Of a stretch of 64,000 bases of DNA, positions 17,819 to 27,507 are shown one piece after another. The DNA is taken from contig NZ_CP020038.1 in NCBI RefSeq assembly GCF_002157225.2, positions 2,758,501 through 2,822,500 of the forward strand, written 5' to 3'. The notes beneath the pieces were generated by a model that did no database searches, was not told the origin of the DNA, and was given only the letters and a program-made list of their open reading frames with translations. Both the position numbers and the translations under genes were made by a program. Every line of letters starts with the position of its first letter. Positions within the stretch are counted from its first letter, which is position 1. The stretch comes from Agarilytica rhodophyticola. Lineage in GTDB: Bacteria; Pseudomonadota; Gammaproteobacteria; Pseudomonadales; Cellvibrionaceae.

Positions 17819-18220
17819 ATGGATATCTCAACAATGGAATTTATCATTATTTTATTAATCTGTGTTAGTGCTGGCATTGTGCTTGGATTAACTGCCTGTT
17901 TTGTTATGTTGAATCAATATCGACATGCCTGTCAGAGCCAAATAAAAAAAATTGAATCTACTGTTAATATTATGACATCTGGCTCTTTAGGCATGGGGCA
18001 GAAAATGCTAACACTAGAGAAAAAAGTTTCCAATTTGCGTCATGCTCAAAATGAAATGAAGGTCAGCGACGTGGATTTTTCTTACACGCAAGCACAAAAG
18101 CTTATTGCGCAAGGAATGGATAGCCGAGCAATTGCTGCTAACAGCGGGTTATCGGCATCCGAAATAAACTTAATGCGCTTATTACATCAACATCACTCTG
18201 ATGGTTGTGCCCGTGTATAG
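17819..18220 (+). CDS. DUF2802 membrane protein of the flagellar/chemotaxis cluster
   Basis: 133 residues: one membrane helix at about 7-30, a coiled-coil-like middle, and a C-terminal helix-turn-helix-like stretch (YTQAQKLIAQGMDSRAIAANSGLSASEINLM). This is the pattern of the DUF2802 proteins found after cheW in Pseudomonas and relatives. No biochemical role is known to me. The last 20 bp overlap the next gene. Confidence 0.8.
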   Translation: MDISTMEFIIILLICVSAGIVLGLTACFVMLNQYRHACQSQIKKIESTVNIMTSGSLGMGQKMLTLEKKVSNLRHAQNEMKVSDVDFSYTQAQKLIAQGMDSRAIAANSGLSASEINLMRLLHQHHSDGCARV

Positions 18221-19094
18221 TAGCAGCTTTACATTGAGGCGGATTATTTTTATCAGCTTCTGTCTGTGTTGTTTCAGTGGATGTTCTGTCAGTGAGAGAA
18301 TCACTTATCAAGATGATGAAGGCCTTATTCCCAATAAGCTATTAAAGAAAGTTAAGAAAAATAAAACTGATAAAGCATGGATAGTTGCTCGTTTTGGACA
18401 GCCTTATACTATTGATAGAGTCGAAACCTACACAGACGCTGCTCATAATGAAGACTCTATGCCCATGAATAATCGCATGCACAGTGGTATGATGGACAAA
18501 GCTGTAATGGAAAAAGCTATGATGGATAAAAGTATGGCCAAGAATATGGGCGAGGTAACAACACCTTTAACCTTGTTTGAGGTCTACACCTATCGTTTTA
18601 CTCGTTCGCAAATTCGTTCAGGTCATGCTCTCTTTTTTTTTAATGCCGCCGGTCGTAAAGATGATGTTGAATATTATCATGTAGCTTTTGACGAAAATAT
18701 TGTACGAAAATCCTGGATTGATAAATATCCTCGAGCTCAGCTAGGAATGCGTAAGCACCTACAAAAAATTGTTACTCATCGCTTGCAGAGCCAAGAAAAA
18801 TCTAAACTCAGAAAAAATCGCTCAGCATGGCGCCTGCCCTCATTAAAAAAATGGCTATTTAAAGGTAAGCCTGAGCAAAAGCCAGTAGAAAAAATGACGC
18901 CTATTCAAGCTGCATTGGCTAAGCAAGATTCTGTCGACATATCTTCAGCGCAAAAGCCATCTATGACGGTTGATAACACAGTCACTACTAAAGATTTAGA
19001 TGAGACGGTAAGTTCAAACGACAAGGAATTAATGAAAGATAGTCAAATGGAAAAGCAAAATATGAAAAAAGATAAGAGCGCTCAAAATAAATAG
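18201..19094 (+). CDS. Lipoprotein with Met-rich insert, function unknown
   Basis: 297-residue predicted lipoprotein: basic N-region, hydrophobic core, and lipobox FSGC with Cys28. A folded part (about 32-180, with WIVARFGQPYTIDRVE, reminiscent of SmpA/BamE-type small lipoproteins only in the GxPxxxD-like turn) is interrupted by a Met-rich segment at residues 87-116 with ten Met in 30. The C-terminal third is Lys-rich and low complexity. The ATG overlaps the upstream gene, so translation is coupled to the chemotaxis operon. Shared operon is the only clue to role. Confidence 0.65.
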   Translation: MVVPVYSSSFTLRRIIFISFCLCCFSGCSVSERITYQDDEGLIPNKLLKKVKKNKTDKAWIVARFGQPYTIDRVETYTDAAHNEDSMPMNNRMHSGMMDKAVMEKAMMDKSMAKNMGEVTTPLTLFEVYTYRFTRSQIRSGHALFFFNAAGRKDDVEYYHVAFDENIVRKSWIDKYPRAQLGMRKHLQKIVTHRLQSQEKSKLRKNRSAWRLPSLKKWLFKGKPEQKPVEKMTPIQAALAKQDSVDISSAQKPSMTVDNTVTTKDLDETVSSNDKELMKDSQMEKQNMKKDKSAQNK

Positions 19095-19189
19095 CGATAT
19101 AAAAATAATAAGATTGATATCGTCCCGTCTTAATTAGCGGGACAGAATCTATCAACTCAATACATATTTGCTTTCAAACTTAATAATAA

Positions 19190-19957
19190 CTAATTTTTGG
19201 GTTGGGCATTAAGCTGAGTGCCATTAACATCTTTGCTATCATCACCTAACAAAAATAAATAAGGCTTCATTATATCTTCTGCGGGAGGTACAGAACTTGG
19301 ATTTTCAGCAGGATAAGCACTGGCGCGCATACGTGTGCGAGTACCACCTGGATTGATGGAATTTACGCGAATATTATTAGTGCCATCAAATTCGTCGGCG
19401 AGTATTTCTACCATATTCTCACAGCCAGCCTTAGTCACCGCGTAAGCGCCCCAGAAAGCTCTTCCTTTTATCCCAACAGATGAGCCTGTGAAAACGATAC
19501 TGGCATTTTGTGACTTGCTCAATAGTGGAACAAGGGATTTGGTCATGATAAAAGGTGCGGTTAAATTTACCTGCAACAATTTTTGCCACTGCTCTGAGGG
19601 GTAGTTTGTCAGAGGCGTTCTTGGGCCTAGTTCGCTGGCATTGTGCAATAGGCCATCCAGGCGACCAAACTCTTCGTTAATACTGTCATGCATAGCCTGA
19701 TAATCGTGATCGCTTGCGCTTTCTAAATTCATAGGGAATATGGCAGGTTGAGCCAGTCCTTGACGCTCGATTTCATCGTATACTTCTTCTAATTTTTGTA
19801 GAGTGCGGCCAAGCAAAATAACGGTTGCGCCGTATTGTGCAAATGTTAAAGCAGCAGCTTTACCTATACCTGCACCGGCGCCTGTAATTAAAATCACCTT
19901 ATCTTTCAATAAGTCTTTAGCTGGGGAATAATTATTAAAAAATTCCTTATCGAACAT
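19190..19957 (-). CDS. yciK: YciK-family short-chain oxidoreductase
   Basis: NAD(P)-dependent short-chain dehydrogenase. Cofactor motif TGAGAGIGKA (25-34), NAS at about 106-108, and the catalytic Ser159, Tyr172 and Lys176 (AYAVTKAG). The N-terminal extension before the Rossmann fold and the C-terminal LFLLGDDSKDVNGTQL are typical of YciK. The physiological substrate is not established. It is the last gene of a leftward set with mupP and ubiG, the same order as in Pseudomonas. Confidence 0.9.
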   Translation of the reverse strand: MFDKEFFNNYSPAKDLLKDKVILITGAGAGIGKAAALTFAQYGATVILLGRTLQKLEEVYDEIERQGLAQPAIFPMNLESASDHDYQAMHDSINEEFGRLDGLLHNASELGPRTPLTNYPSEQWQKLLQVNLTAPFIMTKSLVPLLSKSQNASIVFTGSSVGIKGRAFWGAYAVTKAGCENMVEILADEFDGTNNIRVNSINPGGTRTRMRASAYPAENPSSVPPAEDIMKPYLFLLGDDSKDVNGTQLNAQPKN

Positions 19958-19990
19958 TTTCTTTACCTAAGTTTTGGCAGACGCTAACAG

Positions 19991-20659
19991 TTAGCGTGTG
20001 ATAAAAGTTTCAATAATAGGCCAAATATCGTGGCCCGTTTCGGCGACATAATCTGCTTGCCATTGATGGGCTGTCTCGCCGTTGGGTATGTAGCCATAAT
20101 TGACTGCGATAGTTTTCATGCCGGCATTAATACCGGATTGAATATCTCGTTGATGGTCACCGATATAAATAGCTTCATTCACCGCACACTTGGCATGCTG
20201 ACATGCAAGTTCAAGAGGTTCACCATGAGGTTTGGGGTGGGTAACATGTTCGGGACAGAGTACACAAAGAGGACGACGAGCAAATGTGAAGCGCTCCATT
20301 AATGGCGTGGCATAGGCTTCAGGTTTGTTTGTGACAATTCCCCAATCAATATCGGCTTGGTGTAAATTTTCAATTAAAGTCTCTATACCATCAAAAGCTC
20401 GCGTATGCGTGCTCAGGTCTTGCAAATAAAAATCTAAAAGCCGTTGCCGTAAGCTTGCCGTCTGAGGATCATCTCGTTCCACATTAAAAGCCAGCTTTAA
20501 CATCGCATATGCTCCGGCGGAAACCACTTCTCGCACTTGTTGTTCTGTTAAGGGAGCTTGGCTTTCCGATATCAACAAACGGTTTAAAGCATTTGCAAGA
20601 TCCGGTGCAGTATCCAGAAGTGTACCATCCAGATCAAAAAAAACAGCGCGTAAAGACAT
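19991..20659 (-). CDS. mupP: HAD phosphatase, MupP / Gph type
   Basis: HAD-superfamily phosphatase: motif I FFDLDGTLLD at the very N-terminus, motif II around VTNKP, motif IV GDHQRDIQSG. I set the start at ATG 20659 (product MSLRAVFFDLDGT), as the family begins there; the frame extends 13 codons further to 20698, into ubiG. In Pseudomonas the gene between ubiG and yciK is MupP, which dephosphorylates MurNAc-6-phosphate in the MurU peptidoglycan recycling route; the name here rests on that synteny. By sequence alone phosphoglycolate phosphatase remains possible. Confidence 0.85.
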   Translation of the reverse strand: MSLRAVFFDLDGTLLDTAPDLANALNRLLISESQAPLTEQQVREVVSAGAYAMLKLAFNVERDDPQTASLRQRLLDFYLQDLSTHTRAFDGIETLIENLHQADIDWGIVTNKPEAYATPLMERFTFARRPLCVLCPEHVTHPKPHGEPLELACQHAKCAVNEAIYIGDHQRDIQSGINAGMKTIAVNYGYIPNGETAHQWQADYVAETGHDIWPIIETFITR

Positions 20660-20691
20660 AAAGTTACCGTGGTTTCTCTTATTTTTGATTG

Positions 20692-21423
20692 TTAACAATT
20701 GGCTTTTGCATGGACTAAGTAGTTAACATCCACATCATTAGGATTTAAATAAAAACTACGACTTAAAGGGTTGTAGCTAATTCCACTAATATCCATGATT
20801 TCTAGCCCTGCATTACGCAGCCACATGCTGAGCTCTGAAGGGCGGATAAAATTTTTGTACTCGTGGGTGCCTTTAGGTAGCAGCTTAAGCAGGTATTCAG
20901 CACCCAAAATAGTCATGGCGTAAGATTTGGGGTTGCGATTTATTGTCGAGAAAAAAATATCACCACCAGGCTTGGCTAACTTAGCGCAAGACTCCACAAT
21001 AGCCTGCGGGTTGGGTACATGTTCCAACATTTCTAAACAAGTCACAATATCAAAGGCGGAGGCTTTTTTTTCAGCAAGCTCTTCGGCCGTACTTTGTTGA
21101 TAATCGATTTCAAGACCGCTTTCAAGCTTGTGCAAATTAGCAATTTCAAGAGGCGCCTTACCCATATCGATACCGCTTACCAAAGCGCCGCGTTGTGCCA
21201 TGGCTTCACATAAAATACCGCCGCCACAACCAATATCTAGTAGGCTTTTATCCGCTACTGAAGCTCTTTGGTCGATATAGTTGGAGCGAATTGGGTTGAT
21301 ATCATGCAAGGGCTTAAATTCGCCTTCTGTATCCCACCAGCGATTCGCCATGCGTTCAAACTTTGCGATTTCGTTAGGATCTACGTTTTCTGTGTGTGCT
21401 GTCATAATAAAATCCGTCGTCAT
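20692..21423 (-). CDS. ubiG: Ubiquinone biosynthesis O-methyltransferase UbiG
   Basis: SAM-dependent methyltransferase that performs both O-methylations in ubiquinone synthesis. The conserved start [23 protein letters not shown], the SAM site [24 protein letters not shown] and the end [11 protein letters not shown] are diagnostic. An in-frame ATG at 21405 (MTAHTENVD) is about as likely as the one at 21423; neither has a clear Shine-Dalgarno. mtaD ends 27 bp upstream. Confidence 0.95.
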   Translation of the reverse strand: MTTDFIMTAHTENVDPNEIAKFERMANRWWDTEGEFKPLHDINPIRSNYIDQRASVADKSLLDIGCGGGILCEAMAQRGALVSGIDMGKAPLEIANLHKLESGLEIDYQQSTAEELAEKKASAFDIVTCLEMLEHVPNPQAIVESCAKLAKPGGDIFFSTINRNPKSYAMTILGAEYLLKLLPKGTHEYKNFIRPSELSMWLRNAGLEIMDISGISYNPLSRSFYLNPNDVDVNYLVHAKANC

Positions 21424-21450
21424 GATAAAACTTAAGCCATACAGTCTAAG

Positions 21451-22776
21451 CTAGCGGGCTTTAAGTTTTTGTTGCCATTCTATCGCCTTTATACGAAGAG
21501 ATTCGATGTCGAGTGTTTGATGCTGCCCATTTTTGAATAGCAGTTCGCCGTTCACCCAAACATGAGATACTTTATGTCCCACTTGGGTGTACACCAATTG
21601 GCTAATGGGGGCATACATAGGTTGATGTTCGATGCCCGATAGGTCGATCGCCACTAAGTCAGCTTGTTTATTGACCTCGATAGAGCCGACCAACGTATCG
21701 ATGGCCATTGCTTTAGCACCATTAATCGTAGCCATTTCCAATGCAGTCATCGCATCAATAGCGGCGGCGTCGTTAGCGGTAATTTTTCCAATTAGGGCAG
21801 CACTGCGCATTTCAGCAAACAAATCTAAGTCGTTATTACTCGCTGCGCCATCTGTGCCTAGGCAAACATTAATGCCTGCTTGTATTAATTTTTCAGTTGG
21901 ACACAGGCCGCTTGCGAGTTTTAAATTCGACTCGGGGCAGTGCACAACATGCGCGCCTGATTGCTGTAAGAGTACAATATCCTCATCATCAACTTGTGTC
22001 ATGTGAACACATTGAGTGCGCTCTGATAACACCCCTAAGTCATGTAACCTCTGACTTGGCCGACGACCGGTTGATTCTATGGCAGCAGAGACTTCGTAAG
22101 CGGTTTCGTGCAAATGAATCTGCACTGGTGCCTGCTTAGCCTTGGCGAATTCGGCGATTTTTTGCAGCGGCTCATCAGCCACTGTATAGGGGGCGTGTGG
22201 ACCAAAGCCGATATTAATACGCGGCTCGCAAGCATAATCCTCAGCTAATTGAAGTCCTTTACTAATGTATTCATCAGGGCCACTTGCCCACATAGTCGGA
22301 AAGTCTAGTACGGGGAAATTTACCTGTGCACGCATACCGGCTTTGTTTGCCTCTGCAGCTGTGTGCTCCGGATAAAAATACATATCGGAAAAGCAGGTAG
22401 TGCCAGTAGCAATCATTTCTGCCATAGCCAGTTGCACACCATCAATAATAAATTGCTCCGATACCCACTTCTGCTCTGCCGGCCATATATGTTGCTCAAG
22501 CCATTCCATCAAGGGCTTATCATCAGCATAACCGCGCATAAGCGACATAGCTGCGTGACCGTGGGCATTAATTAAGCCTGGGATAATGGCATGTCCTTCA
22601 AGGTTTAGATGCTGCTTAGGTTGATAGCTCTTGTGTAATTCACCTGACGGCTCTATGGCGACTATTCGCTCCTGATCAATCGCCACAGAATAATTTTCTA
22701 AAACACAATTTCTGGGAACAACAGGAATCACCCAAGAAGCGCTAACGATGAGGTCGATTTCAGTTTTTTGGCTCAT
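21451..22776 (-). CDS. mtaD: 5'-Methylthioadenosine / S-adenosylhomocysteine deaminase (amidohydrolase)
   Basis: Amidohydrolase of the TRZ/ATZ family, 441 residues. Metal-site motifs are NAHGHAAMSLMRG (HxH), HLHETAYEV, HCPESNLKLASG and GTDGAASNNDLD. In Pseudomonas the ubiG-adjacent member deaminates methylthioadenosine, feeding the MTA salvage route; related enzymes act on S-adenosylhomocysteine or guanine-like compounds, so substrate is inferred from synteny. It heads the leftward mtaD-ubiG-mupP-yciK run and is divergent from gyrA. mtnA, which lies beside it in Pseudomonas, is not here. Confidence 0.88.
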   Translation of the reverse strand: MSQKTEIDLIVSASWVIPVVPRNCVLENYSVAIDQERIVAIEPSGELHKSYQPKQHLNLEGHAIIPGLINAHGHAAMSLMRGYADDKPLMEWLEQHIWPAEQKWVSEQFIIDGVQLAMAEMIATGTTCFSDMYFYPEHTAAEANKAGMRAQVNFPVLDFPTMWASGPDEYISKGLQLAEDYACEPRINIGFGPHAPYTVADEPLQKIAEFAKAKQAPVQIHLHETAYEVSAAIESTGRRPSQRLHDLGVLSERTQCVHMTQVDDEDIVLLQQSGAHVVHCPESNLKLASGLCPTEKLIQAGINVCLGTDGAASNNDLDLFAEMRSAALIGKITANDAAAIDAMTALEMATINGAKAMAIDTLVGSIEVNKQADLVAIDLSGIEHQPMYAPISQLVYTQVGHKVSHVWVNGELLFKNGQHQTLDIESLRIKAIEWQQKLKAR

Positions 22777-23148
22777 AATATGTTCGAATTGTTTTGTTTT
22801 TGCTCTTGCTGGTAAGACTGATGAATAAGCGCCAGTATAACGCCAAATTAAAATCTAAAAAGGATAAAGTTAGTGGCCCTATAAACTGCCTATACCACTG
22901 ATTTTATGGTAGTATTTGGCGTTTTAGTATGCGTATGCAGGCCTTTGGCCTACCCATCACAAAGTTGCTTGTAAAGCAAGCACAATAGCTTGTGTTTGGG
23001 ATGTACAACTCTGGCGCTTTGACAAAATGATAGGGGCAAAATAACCGAGTGACTTAATTGTCATTCTTGCTACTTTCAACTACTGCTTCGCCGAGCTGTC
23101 ACAGAACGATAAATCAAAATTACAACGACACAGGAACACCATAGTTGC
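22777..23148. other. mtaD-gyrA divergent intergenic region
   Basis: About 370 bp without a gene; must contain both promoters. It holds two small hairpins: AGGCC-TTT-GGCCT near 22939-22951 and GCTTG-TAAA-GCAAGC near 22973-22988. No operator was recognised. Confidence 0.5.
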
Positions 23149-25830
23149 ATGGGTGAGATTGCAAAAGAAATCCTTCCGGTAAGTATCGAAGACGAAATTA
23201 AAAAATCCTATCTCGATTACGCCATGAGCGTTATTGTTGGCAGGGCGTTACCCGATGTGCGAGATGGCCTTAAGCCAGTGCACAGACGCGTTTTATACGC
23301 TATGAATGAGCTTAACAATGACTGGAATAAACCCTATAAAAAATCTGCCCGTGTGGTTGGAGATGTGATAGGTAAATATCACCCTCACGGCGATTCTGCG
23401 GTATACGATACCATCGTCAGGATGGCGCAGCCCTTTTCCATGCGTTACATGCTGGTAGATGGGCAGGGCAACTTCGGTTCTGTCGATGGCGATAGTGCAG
23501 CAGCGATGCGATACACCGAAGTGCGTATGGCAAAAATTGCCCACGAGTTGCTCGCGGATCTCGACAAGGAAACCGTTGACTTCATTCCCAACTACGATGA
23601 TACCGAGCGCATTCCCGATGTCTTGCCTGCGCGCGTTCCTAGTTTATTGGTCAATGGTTCTTCTGGCATCGCGGTGGGAATGGCCACGAATATTCCTCCT
23701 CACAATCTCAGTGAGATTGTCAAAGGGTGTATTCATATTATCGATTCCCCCGAGGCTGATATCGACGAGTTGATGGATATCATCCCAGGCCCTGATTTCC
23801 CAACGGCCGGCATCATTAATGGTCGGGCCGGTATCTTGCAAGCATATCGTACAGGTCGTGGCCGTCTTTATGTGCGTGCAAAAGCGGAAGTTGTGGTCAA
23901 CGAAAAAACCAATCGCGAATCTATTATTGTTGATGAACTGCCTTATCAAGTAAATAAAGCACGCTTAATTGAGAAAATAGCAGAGCTAGTCAAGGATAAA
24001 AAACTTGAAGGGATTTCAGAAATTCGCGATGAGTCTGATAAAGATGGCTTGCGCATAGCCATCGAGCTTAAGCGCGGTGAAGTGGGCGATGTGGTGCTCA
24101 ATAATCTTTATGCCCAAACCCAGATGCAAAATGTATTTGGCATCAACATGGTGGCCTTGGTTGATGGCCAACCTAAACTGCTCAACTTAAAACAAATACT
24201 CGAGCATTTTATTAAGCACCGCCGAGAAGTTGTTACCAGGCGCACGATTTATTTGCTGCGTAAGGCTCGCGAACGTGGTCATGTTTTAGAAGGCTATGCA
24301 GTTGCTATTGCTAATATTGATCATGTTATTGAATTGATTAAAGCCTCATCTACACCGGCAGAAGCAAAAGAGGCGCTTTTATCCCGTGGTTGGGATATGG
24401 GCGATATTGCCGAGTTGTTGACGCGCGCAGGCCCAAATGGCTGTAAGCCTGACGATCTGGATGCGAGTTTTGGTGTTAGAGATGACGGAAAATATTATCT
24501 GTCTCCTGTGCAAGTACAAGCGATTTTAGAATTACGCTTGCATCGTCTTACTGGCATGGAACACGATAAAATCCTTAAAGAGTATGAAGAGCGTTTAGCG
24601 CTTATTCGAGAATATTTAAATATCCTCGGTAATTCAGAGCGTTTGATGGAAGTTATTCGCGAAGAACTTGAAAAAATTCTTGAAGAATATGGCGATGAGC
24701 GCCGCACTGAAATTCGTAATTCGCAAGAAGATCTTACTGTTGAAGATCTTATTACTGAAGAAGATCGTGTCGTCACTATTTCTCACGGCGGCTACGCTAA
24801 GAGTCAGCCCCTCGATGCCTACCAAGCGCAACGTCGAGGAGGTATGGGTAAGGCGGCAACTTCTGTTAAAGATGAAGATTTTGTCGAGCACTTACTGATT
24901 GCTTGTACTCATGACTATATTTTATGTTTTACCAATGCAGGTAAAGTATTTTGGTTGAAGGTGTATCAAATACCTGTTGCTGGAAGACAATCTCGAGGCC
25001 GTCCGGTGGTCAATTTATTACCACTGGAAGAGGGTGAGCGTATTACCTCAATGTTGCCTGTGCGTGAATTTGATGAAGACCACTATATCTTTATGGCAAC
25101 AGCCAACGGCACGGTTAAGAAAACACCACTGACACAATTCTCCCGTCCGCGATCTGTTGGCTTGCGCGCGATTGAATTGGTCGAAGGGGATCATCTGGTG
25201 GGTACTACTATTACCGATGGCGAGCAAGATATCGTACTGTTTTCTTCCAATGGCAAGGCGGCGCGTTTTGAGGAGCAGCAAGTGCGTTCCATGGGGCGTG
25301 TTTCTCGAGGTGTTCGCGGTATTAAATTACAAGAAGGCCATTCCGTGATTTCGATGGTGGTTCCGGCTGCTAATGGCAAGGTGTTAACCGTTAGTGAGAA
25401 TGGCTTTGGTAAGCGCACAGATGTCAATGATTTTCCGACCAAAGGACGCGGTTCTCAAGGTGTTATCGCAATGCAAACTAGTGATAGAAATGGCAAGCTA
25501 GTGGGGGCAGTGCAAGTGCTCGACGGTGAAGAAATTATGCTTATTTCCGATCAGGGCACATTGGTTCGTACCCGCGTGGATGAAGTTTCTGTTCTGGGGC
25601 GCAATACCCAAGGTGTAAGGCTGATTAAAGTGAAAGCAGGGGAGCACATTGTTGGTATTGAGCGCATTGAAGAAAACTTTGATGAAAACCGCAATGGTGA
25701 ACAAACAACAAGCTCAGAAGATGGCGCAGAAGACGGCAATGGTGCAGTAATTGAAAATCAAGGTGACAATAATGATGGCACAGATGACGTGCCTGATGAT
25801 GATGTTGCTGATGGACAAGATGATGAGTAA
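23149..25830 (+). CDS. gyrA: DNA gyrase subunit A
   Basis: Breakage-reunion subunit of DNA gyrase, 893 residues. The winged-helix/active site region carries catalytic Tyr122 (MRYTEVRM). The quinolone-determining region [17 protein letters not shown] has Ser83 and Asp87, the susceptible-type residues. The C-terminal beta-pinwheel shows repeated GxxxR/G-type blades, including the GyrA box QRRGGMGK. A long acidic Asp/Glu/Asn tail (last 45 residues) is as seen in relatives. A perfect terminator follows the stop. Confidence 0.98.
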   Translation: MGEIAKEILPVSIEDEIKKSYLDYAMSVIVGRALPDVRDGLKPVHRRVLYAMNELNNDWNKPYKKSARVVGDVIGKYHPHGDSAVYDTIVRMAQPFSMRYMLVDGQGNFGSVDGDSAAAMRYTEVRMAKIAHELLADLDKETVDFIPNYDDTERIPDVLPARVPSLLVNGSSGIAVGMATNIPPHNLSEIVKGCIHIIDSPEADIDELMDIIPGPDFPTAGIINGRAGILQAYRTGRGRLYVRAKAEVVVNEKTNRESIIVDELPYQVNKARLIEKIAELVKDKKLEGISEIRDESDKDGLRIAIELKRGEVGDVVLNNLYAQTQMQNVFGINMVALVDGQPKLLNLKQILEHFIKHRREVVTRRTIYLLRKARERGHVLEGYAVAIANIDHVIELIKASSTPAEAKEALLSRGWDMGDIAELLTRAGPNGCKPDDLDASFGVRDDGKYYLSPVQVQAILELRLHRLTGMEHDKILKEYEERLALIREYLNILGNSERLMEVIREELEKILEEYGDERRTEIRNSQEDLTVEDLITEEDRVVTISHGGYAKSQPLDAYQAQRRGGMGKAATSVKDEDFVEHLLIACTHDYILCFTNAGKVFWLKVYQIPVAGRQSRGRPVVNLLPLEEGERITSMLPVREFDEDHYIFMATANGTVKKTPLTQFSRPRSVGLRAIELVEGDHLVGTTITDGEQDIVLFSSNGKAARFEEQQVRSMGRVSRGVRGIKLQEGHSVISMVVPAANGKVLTVSENGFGKRTDVNDFPTKGRGSQGVIAMQTSDRNGKLVGAVQVLDGEEIMLISDQGTLVRTRVDEVSVLGRNTQGVRLIKVKAGEHIVGIERIEENFDENRNGEQTTSSEDGAEDGNGAVIENQGDNNDGTDDVPDDDVADGQDDE

Positions 25831-25836
25831 TATCTC

Positions 25837-25866
25837 AAAGGCAGTGTTTGTCACTGCCTTTATTTT
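25837..25866 (+). terminator. Rho-independent terminator after gyrA
   Basis: Perfect 10-bp stem (AAAGGCAGTG at 25837-25846, CACTGCCTTT at 25852-25861), 5-base loop, followed by ATTTT. It starts six bases after the gyrA stop codon. Confidence 0.88.
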
Positions 25867-26076
25867 CGCACCTATTTTTAGTGCAACTTTTAACGCAATT
25901 TAATGTGTTTATCATATGACTTACTTAAGATGATTTTTACTGAGTGTAGGGTTGAGTCGCAAATGATGAGTTGCTTTTTGTAGTACTTAAACAAGCGATT
26001 TGGAAAGACATTCAATAAGGATCGTAGTACGTGGTAAAAGTTAGATGCTAAATGGTTAAATGCTTAAAATGGTTAA

Positions 26077-27219
26077 ATGGAAAGCCCCAACATGCCTGAT
26101 GATTCGCAACAAGCAAAACCAGAGAAAAATGAAGCCCAGCTATTGGCTGAGCTAAGAGATAAAATCGACAACATTGATGCGCAGATAGGAGAGTTAATAA
26201 GTGCTCGTGCACAATGTGCTCTCGATGTTGCCACTGTTAAAAGTTCTTTTTCGCAAGAAAAAATGTCGACATTTTATAGACCTGAGCGTGAAGCTCAAGT
26301 CCTTCACCGGGCAATGGAGCGCAATCAAGGCCCTTTAAAAAATGAAGAAATGGGGCGTTTATTTCGTGAATTAATGTCCGCCTGTTTGGCCTTGGAAAAC
26401 CCTATTCGTGTCGCTTATCTAGGCCCTGAGGGCACATTTACTCAAGCGGCAGCTTTAAAACATTTTGGTCACTCTGCTGTTACTGAATCAATGTCGGCCA
26501 TCGATGCAGTTTTTCGCGAAGTAGCTTCCGGTGCTGTTCACTACGGTGTAGTGCCGGTAGAAAATTCTACAGAAGGGGTTGTCACCCACACTCTGGATAA
26601 TTTTATAGATAGCAATGCGAAAATCTGTGGTGAAGTGGTGCTGCGAATTCATCAGCATTTATTAGTGTCTGATGTGACTAAACTAGAAAATATTACTCGC
26701 ATTTACTCTCATTCTCAGTCGTTGGCACAATGTCGCAAATGGTTGGACGAACATTACCCTAATGCAGAGCGTATTGCTGTGAGCAGTAATTCCGAAGCGG
26801 CTAAACGTATAAAAGGCGAATGGAATTCTGCAGCTATTGCTGGTGAAATTGCGGCCAATGTTTATGGACTTACCAGTCATTCAAAAAATATCGAAGATCG
26901 TCCAGATAATTCAACACGCTTTTTAATTATTGGGCGTGATGACGTGGGTGCAAGTGGCGATGATAAAACTTCGATTGTTGTCTCCACTAAGAATGAGCCT
27001 GGCGCACTTCATAATTTGCTTGAGCCATTTCATACATATAATGTTGATCTTACCCGCGTAGAGACTCGACCCTCTGCATCAGGTACATGGAATTATGTGT
27101 TTTTCATTGACATGTACGGACACGTGAGCAACGAGAACATTGCTTCTGCTTTAAGTCAAATTAGAGAACGAGTGGCGGATTTAAAAATTCTCGGCTCTTA
27201 CCCTATTGGTGTTCTTTAG
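26077..27219 (+). CDS. pheA: Chorismate mutase / prephenate dehydratase (P-protein)
   Basis: Bifunctional enzyme making phenylpyruvate from chorismate. Domains in 380 residues: chorismate mutase (about 20-105; LRDKIDNIDAQIGELISARAQ), prephenate dehydratase (about 110-290; VAYLGPEGTFTQAA, VPVENSTEGVV, and NSTRFLIIGR with the catalytic Thr), and a regulatory ACT domain (about 295-375; EPGALHNLLEPF, VETRPSASG) for phenylalanine feedback. In the ACT motif the common ESRP is ETRP. An in-frame ATG at 26092 is a possible alternative start. serC, which often precedes pheA, is missing. Confidence 0.96.
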   Translation: MESPNMPDDSQQAKPEKNEAQLLAELRDKIDNIDAQIGELISARAQCALDVATVKSSFSQEKMSTFYRPEREAQVLHRAMERNQGPLKNEEMGRLFRELMSACLALENPIRVAYLGPEGTFTQAAALKHFGHSAVTESMSAIDAVFREVASGAVHYGVVPVENSTEGVVTHTLDNFIDSNAKICGEVVLRIHQHLLVSDVTKLENITRIYSHSQSLAQCRKWLDEHYPNAERIAVSSNSEAAKRIKGEWNSAAIAGEIAANVYGLTSHSKNIEDRPDNSTRFLIIGRDDVGASGDDKTSIVVSTKNEPGALHNLLEPFHTYNVDLTRVETRPSASGTWNYVFFIDMYGHVSNENIASALSQIRERVADLKILGSYPIGVL

Positions 27220-27242
27220 TATGTTCTTGTCATGCATGAAAT

Positions 27243-27280
27243 AAGCGCAGGATGCGCTTTCTCACATAGAGCGCTTTTTT
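27243..27280 (+). terminator. Terminator region after pheA
   Basis: A 7-bp hairpin AAGCGCA-GGA-TGCGCTT (27243-27259) starts about 24 bases after the stop. A second copy of GCGC at 27271-27274 is followed by six T and could pair with the first arm instead, giving a stem directly before a T-run. Confidence 0.65.
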
Positions 27281-27507
27281 AAATAGCCTGTTTTTTTTGA
27301 GTAGGCATTAGTCAATAAATTTTGTTAATGACTGCCTGTTATAGCGTTGATTATTTATTGTGATTAATTACATTGGCGTTTCTATATACTTCTAGATGAG
27401 GATATGAAGTATCTTTTATGCGTGTTTATGATATAAAGTATCATTTTGTGTTGAGATACTATTAACAATTAAATTTTTAAATACTCTGGGCGTATGCCGA
27501 TAACATA

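Noticed and set aside
23380-23420. Possible quinolone-resistance change in gyrA
   Set aside because: Residues 83 and 87 read Ser and Asp, the susceptible types.
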